Positions 60,640-63,793 of a stretch of DNA of 63,793 nucleotides are shown piece after piece. This DNA comes from an uncultured Lachnospiraceae bacterium (GTDB lineage: Bacteria > Bacillota > Clostridia > Lachnospirales > Lachnospiraceae), in NCBI GenBank assembly GCA_900553355.1, contig USDK01000006.1, positions 1 through 63,793 on the forward strand, read 5' to 3'. The translations under genes were made by a program, and so were the position numbers. The notes under the pieces are model-generated. The model ran no database searches. It saw only the letters and a list, made by a program, of their open reading frames with translations, and was not told where the DNA came from. Numbering within the stretch: position 1 is the first letter of the stretch; each line of letters begins with the position of its first letter.

Positions 60640-60867
60640 AATACTGCAATCACCTCCGACTCAAAATACTGTTCCTGAAATTCCACCCGGGCTTCTATCT
60701 CCTCCCCCGAAACACGCCCAGGATATATAGACGTCCTGTTCCTCTCCATCAGCAGCCATAACCCCTTTCACATATCCATAGTTGACAGGATAACAGATAT
60801 CCGGATGCTTCGGATGACAGCTCCCCAGAGGTCTGTCCACCGTCACTTTCACGATTTTTCCCAGCAT
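60636..60867 (-). pseudogene. Inorganic pyrophosphatase-like protein, deleted and frameshifted
   Basis: The ATG at 60867 opens MLGKIVKVTVDRPLGSCHPK, HPDICYPVNYGYVKGVMAAD and GEEQDVYI, the start of small pyrophosphatase-like hydrolases. In a TATATA run the frame slips: the expected ILGV appears in another frame and the original frame ends at 60661. A third frame reads SGEEIEARVEFQEQYFESEV and ends at a TGA overlapping the methyltransferase ATG, the expected C-terminus. About 40 middle residues are missing. The preserved ATGA overlap shows the gene was once intact and coupled. Confidence 0.75.
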
Positions 60868-60907
60868 GCGCCTCTCCCTCGATATTTGTTTCTATTTATC
60901 CGATACA

Positions 60908-61636
60908 TTATATATACAGCAGATTGCCATACGGCGAACCCCCATCCAGAACAGTTCCATACGTGTCCACCCATGCAGGTATGTATCCGCATCTTAGCGC
61001 CACCATCTGGGAACCTATGTTTGTCACCGAAGCCGAATAAAAGGGAACCTTATCTCGCTTCAGGAGCTCACGGGTCAGCCTTGCCACCAGGTATGTCCCC
61101 ATTCCGGAATTTCTGTATTCCGGCAGGACATCCACTCCCACTTCCCACAGGCCCTCCGGTGACACTGGCGCCGCCCCGGACACACCGATAATTTTATCTT
61201 GATCTCTTGCAATGTATGCAGCCCTCGTGGGTGTATACCCCCTGTCATCAAAAGCCAGAGAATTGTCAAATCCCAGCAGGCCCTTCAGCGAAAAAATTTC
61301 GTCTCCGTAAAGGAAGGTACTGTCAAAGGCTGCCGGCGCCAGCACTTCGCCTCTGTCATTCCGATCCGGCACATAGTGGATCGTCTGTCCGTAAACCAGC
61401 GGCAGCTCAAAAATCTCATCTCTGCTTTTGTTCTCCACCAGGGTCCTTACCCGTCCAGCCAGATCCTTTGACGTGCAGACAACCATCGTGTCTCTGTACG
61501 CCATGAACTTAATACAGGGCCGGTCAGCCGTCCCATGGACGGTATAGACGGTGCCGCCCGCATGTAGCCTGGATGGGCTGCACCAGTATTCCCTGGCCAG
61601 GTGTTCCTCCACTTTGTTTGTTATTATCTCTCTCAA
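60908..61636 (-). CDS. GNAT family N-acetyltransferase with N-terminal extension
   Basis: A 242-aa protein. The acetyl-CoA fold is C-terminal (about 140-235): VSGAAPVSPEGLWEVGVDVL, PEYRNSGMGTYLVARLTREL, ASVTNIGSQMVALRCGYIPA. The first 130 residues form a second alpha/beta part. The start is TTG at 61636 with GGGAG upstream, 3 bp after the DUF3795 stop. The substrate is unknown. Confidence 0.82.
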   Translation of the reverse strand: MREIITNKVEEHLAREYWCSPSRLHAGGTVYTVHGTADRPCIKFMAYRDTMVVCTSKDLAGRVRTLVENKSRDEIFELPLVYGQTIHYVPDRNDRGEVLAPAAFDSTFLYGDEIFSLKGLLGFDNSLAFDDRGYTPTRAAYIARDQDKIIGVSGAAPVSPEGLWEVGVDVLPEYRNSGMGTYLVARLTRELLKRDKVPFYSASVTNIGSQMVALRCGYIPAWVDTYGTVLDGGSPYGNLLYI

Positions 61637-61639
61637 AGT

Positions 61640-62014
61640 TTACCGCTCTCCCGTTTTAATAAAATGGATCAGCTCTTCCACATCTTCAAAGTCATCGTAA
61701 TCCCCGAATACGCTTTCCCGGTGGTATACAACCCCGTTTTTTTCATTTCTCTCAAGGCAGTCCAGCAATTCTTCCGCGCCATATCGCTTGATGAACAGTG
61801 TAAACCCATAGGGCTTGATTTTCCCGAGCAGCCCCTTTTTGCAGTCCCGGTCACACTCAGAGCAGTGAGAAATGTGCTTCTCCAGAGTACATTTCCTGTT
61901 CTCACACCAGTCCTTATCCGGACATTCTCCGGAATTGCAGCCATGACAGCTTGTATTCTCCCCGCAGAGACAGCAGGCCAGACCGCATCTTGCTATTCCC
62001 AGTTCCCGTTTCAT
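61640..62014 (-). CDS. DUF3795 Cys-rich protein
   Basis: A 124-aa protein whose first 60 residues contain twelve cysteines: ARCGLACCLCGENTSCHGC, CPDKDWCENRKC, ISHCSECDRDCKKG. The pattern fits DUF3795, probably metal-binding. A helical C-terminus follows. AAAAGGAG before the ATG. The function is unknown. Confidence 0.88.
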   Translation of the reverse strand: MKRELGIARCGLACCLCGENTSCHGCNSGECPDKDWCENRKCTLEKHISHCSECDRDCKKGLLGKIKPYGFTLFIKRYGAEELLDCLERNEKNGVVYHRESVFGDYDDFEDVEELIHFIKTGER

Positions 62015-62039
62015 ATCCAGTTTCTCCTTTTATCTCTTA

Positions 62040-62315
62040 TTATCTCTCCCTGTAAGCAGTGATAATGGTGTAGCTGTGTGCGTTTACAGTTATGATACAA
62101 TGGTCTGCCTGCACATACCAGTTTTTTCCTCTTCGAGTGATAAGAGCATCGGCAGAACTAATCTTTTCTTTGCACCAGTCCACCACACAGTCTGTATCCA
62201 AATCCAGATTCCTTTTTATACGTACCTCACCCAGCTCTGTCGTATGCAGTTTGTCCAGATTTTTCAAGAGTTCATATGCTCTCTCTTCATCTATCACATG
62301 ATATGTATTTTCCAT
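62040..62315 (-). CDS. DUF3781 family protein
   Basis: A 91-aa protein: YELLKNLDKLHTTELGEVRI, DCVVDWCKEKISSADALITR, GKNWYVQADHCIITVNAHSY. The ATG at 62315 has GAGG 8 nt upstream; the open frame continues to 62447 but that part overlaps the end of the kinase pseudogene and lacks a ribosome site. The function is not known. Confidence 0.85.
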   Translation of the reverse strand: MENTYHVIDEERAYELLKNLDKLHTTELGEVRIKRNLDLDTDCVVDWCKEKISSADALITRRGKNWYVQADHCIITVNAHSYTIITAYRER

Positions 62316-62343
62316 CGGCTTTCCCTCCCTCAGCATTGTTCTG

Positions 62344-62873
62344 TTATAAACCTGCGGCCATAATATACCCTTCTCTGATATCATACTTATCATCAACAAG
62401 TACAATATTGGCATTATGCTTTTTTGCAAGTTCTGAAAACTGCACATTATTTTCTAAAACACTTTCCATAGTACACCAATCATCATCTATACGATTTTCT
62501 ACAGCACTTGCGTATTTTTTATATCGTCAAAACGATTTTTAATATAGTTTTCACTCATCACAAGGCAATAAAATTTGATATTATCAAGATACTCCTCTGT
62601 AAAATCCTTTTTCCAATCGAAAGGAATATACCCACCTTCAATAACAAGATTTTGCTTGTTTTCTATGGCTGTTTTTATCATTTCACGAATAATAGGCCAC
62701 ATATATGCTTCAAGTTCGTCATCATCTTCAGGTGTGAGTTTCGTGTAACTACTACGAATTAGACCCATTTTCAAATGGTCTATTGAAAAATAGGGATATT
62801 TATATTTTTCCAGTAATTTTTGAGCAAGTACTGTTTTGCCTGTATGTGATGCTCCTGTAATTAAAACAATCAT
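62344..62873 (-). pseudogene. P-loop kinase-like protein with one-base frameshift
   Basis: The ATG at 62873 begins MIVLITGASHTGKTVLAQKL (Walker A GASHTGKT) and runs through PYFSIDHLKMGLIRSSYTKL and NLVIEGGYIPFDW. At a run of six A (62520-62515, minus strand) the frame breaks and stops at 62499. With one extra A the reading goes on as DIKKYASAVENRIDDDWCTM to a TAA at 62344, giving about 176 residues. It resembles small nucleotide/sugar kinases. It may be a true mutation, a slippage switch or a sequencing error. Confidence 0.8.
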
Positions 62874-62922
62874 CTCTTATCCTCACAAGCTTCAATTTTG
62901 CACCACTCAACTCCTCGATTAA

Positions 62923-63132
62923 TTAGGAGTTATCTACTTTTCTCTTTTGTCTTTCGTTCTCTAAAATGGTAATCGCAAATATCGCTATGCCAAACCCTAT
63001 AATGCAGATTATTGTTCCGCTAAGTGAAATACTTGAATTAATAAATCCAGTAAATTCATTTACCACAGCAAGTAATATGAAACAAATGCATATTACTAAC
63101 ACAATCTTAGAGGCCAAAGTATAATTCTTCAT
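62923..63132 (-). CDS. Small two-helix membrane protein
   Basis: A 69-aa protein with helices at about 8-27 and 34-56 (LVICICFILLAVVNEFTGFI, GTIICIIGFGIAIFAITI) and a basic tail. No family recognised. The ATG at 63132 has AAAGGG 8 nt upstream. It is in the AT-rich end of the window between a kinase pseudogene and a flavodoxin. Confidence 0.55.
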   Translation of the reverse strand: MKNYTLASKIVLVICICFILLAVVNEFTGFINSSISLSGTIICIIGFGIAIFAITILENERQKRKVDNS

Positions 63133-63184
63133 TTCTACCACCCTTTCAATTATGCAATTTACAACTCGACAACTTAGGATTTGT

Positions 63185-63706
63185 TCAAATGCTTTCTGCT
63201 ATATGGTTTAAGGCATCAAAATCAACAAAATCAACTTTTGAGTTAAAGGTTTCTATCATGGCTTTAATCTCCGCAGTTTTCTTTTCTTCTGGCAATTTTT
63301 TTGCTTTGTTATATAAAAGTGTCATCATCGTTTTATGCTTAAACGTCAGCTTTTGATAATCAATCCCACCTCTTAAATGAAAGAAGGATGACGTTTTTAA
63401 TAAATACTCTGGCACTTGTCTTCTTATTGCACTTCTGATATTGCTTATATTTTCTTTATCACATACATCTGCTAATCCAACCGTCACAATAGCCAATTTT
63501 GTATTGGGAGATAATTTCCGGGCTGTGCTCTTTAAGCCTTTCACACCTCCCGCATATAAACCGCCAAAATAGATAACTCGCTCATAGTCCGTTACGTTTT
63601 TTACATTCTCATAACTGATGACTGGAAAATTCGTCATTTCTGCAAATTTTTCTGCATATCTCTTTGTTGTACCGTACTGAGTGCCATATATGATTAAAGT
63701 ATTCAT
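63185..63706 (-). CDS. Flavodoxin-domain protein (HemG/Flavodoxin_5 type)
   Basis: A 173-aa FMN protein without signal peptide: phosphate loop IIYGTQYGTTKRYAEKFA, VIYFGGLYAGGVKGLKSTAR, VTVGLADVCDKENISNIRSA, and the family end FFHLRGGIDYQKLTFKHKTM. It resembles menaquinone-dependent protoporphyrinogen oxidase HemG but no haem genes are near. Codon use is AT-rich, unlike the island flavodoxins at 44-47 kb. Confidence 0.85.
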   Translation of the reverse strand: MNTLIIYGTQYGTTKRYAEKFAEMTNFPVISYENVKNVTDYERVIYFGGLYAGGVKGLKSTARKLSPNTKLAIVTVGLADVCDKENISNIRSAIRRQVPEYLLKTSSFFHLRGGIDYQKLTFKHKTMMTLLYNKAKKLPEEKKTAEIKAMIETFNSKVDFVDFDALNHIAESI

Positions 63707-63775
63707 ACAGTATTACTTACCTTCCTAACTTCCAATTTGTACACGGTAAACCATGAGTACTGGCTCATTTTTTGA

Positions 63776-63791
63776 CCGCCGTTTCCGGCGG
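63776..63791. other. Strong GC hairpin at the window edge
   Basis: CCGCCG-TTTC-CGGCGG; as minus-strand RNA the loop is GAAA, a GNRA tetraloop. It lies 70 bp upstream of the flavodoxin gene in otherwise AT-rich DNA. The window ends here, so whether it is a terminator or part of a larger RNA cannot be seen. Confidence 0.35.
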
Positions 63792-63793
63792 CC

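Noticed and set aside
55263..62315. Integron-type attC sites between the small accessory genes
   Set aside because: The gaps were read for GTTRRRY-type inverted cores and shared repeats; none stood out, and no integrase is present.

Overview
The window looks like a piece of chromosome from a low-to-mid GC, spore-forming Firmicute, most likely Lachnospiraceae (gut Clostridia). The basis is gene content and order: a sepF/yggS block, a mreBCD-PBP2-minCDE-rodA cluster, a yqfC-yqfD-phoH-ybeY run with a sigma-E-like promoter, and DUF4250, DUF5685, DUF4321 and SpoVB-type genes. The genus cannot be fixed from sequence reading alone. Almost every gene is on the minus strand; the only plus-strand genes are a small DUF378 gene near 3.7 kb and a broken MBOAT gene plus its DHHW partner (33.6-36.4 kb).

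Layout in minus-strand transcription order within blocks. 0.5-3.6 kb: radical SAM protein, HlyD-like anchored protein, yggS, sepF (cut by the window edge). 3.9-14.4 kb: DUF4321, radC, mreB, mreC, mreD, a 976-aa class B PBP, minC, minD, minE, rodA, a methylglyoxal synthase homolog and a D,D-carboxypeptidase lipoprotein; gaps are tiny or overlapping. 14.5-33.5 kb: two FAD proteins, a tandem zinc-ribbon protein, a PLP lyase, miaA-mutL-mutS, miaB, small conserved proteins, a pyridoxal kinase-like protein, a SpoVB-like flippase, ybeY, phoH, yqfD, yqfC. 36.4-43.5 kb: a membrane protein, a Cys-rich DnaJ protein, DUF5685, an Fe-S aldo/keto reductase, HelD, and a GntR regulator with its membrane partner. 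43.5-50 kb: a redox island of flavodoxins, flavin reductase, a DUF4405 membrane protein, LysR and an iron alcohol dehydrogenase. 50-55 kb: RNHCP paralogs and a dehydrogenase/oxidoreductase operon. 55-63.8 kb: a run of small single-domain accessory genes (PNPOx, VOC, DHFR-like, GNAT, transglutaminase, XRE, DUF1697, DUF3784, methyltransferase, DUF3795, DUF3781), ending in an AT-rich stretch that looks foreign.

The most interesting part is the redox island. Two neighbouring operons (flavin reductase / flavodoxin lipoprotein / aldo-keto reductase, and cytosolic flavodoxin / DUF4405) are preceded by nearly the same 36-bp sequence. The DUF4405 protein has two helices each carrying two histidines 14 residues apart, the usual arrangement of transmembrane di-haem b cytochromes. 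I infer a possible electron path from cytosolic flavodoxin across the membrane to a surface flavodoxin lipoprotein.

Gene decay is common: an in-frame stop in the MBOAT gene, two adjacent flavodoxin-fold genes and one pyrophosphatase-like gene that keep both ends but lack the middle, and a one-base frameshift in a P-loop kinase gene. The methylglyoxal synthase homolog carries Lys where the catalytic Asp is expected. Several leaders combine a good promoter with a terminator just before the start codon. No tRNA, rRNA, CRISPR array or complete insertion sequence was recognised.
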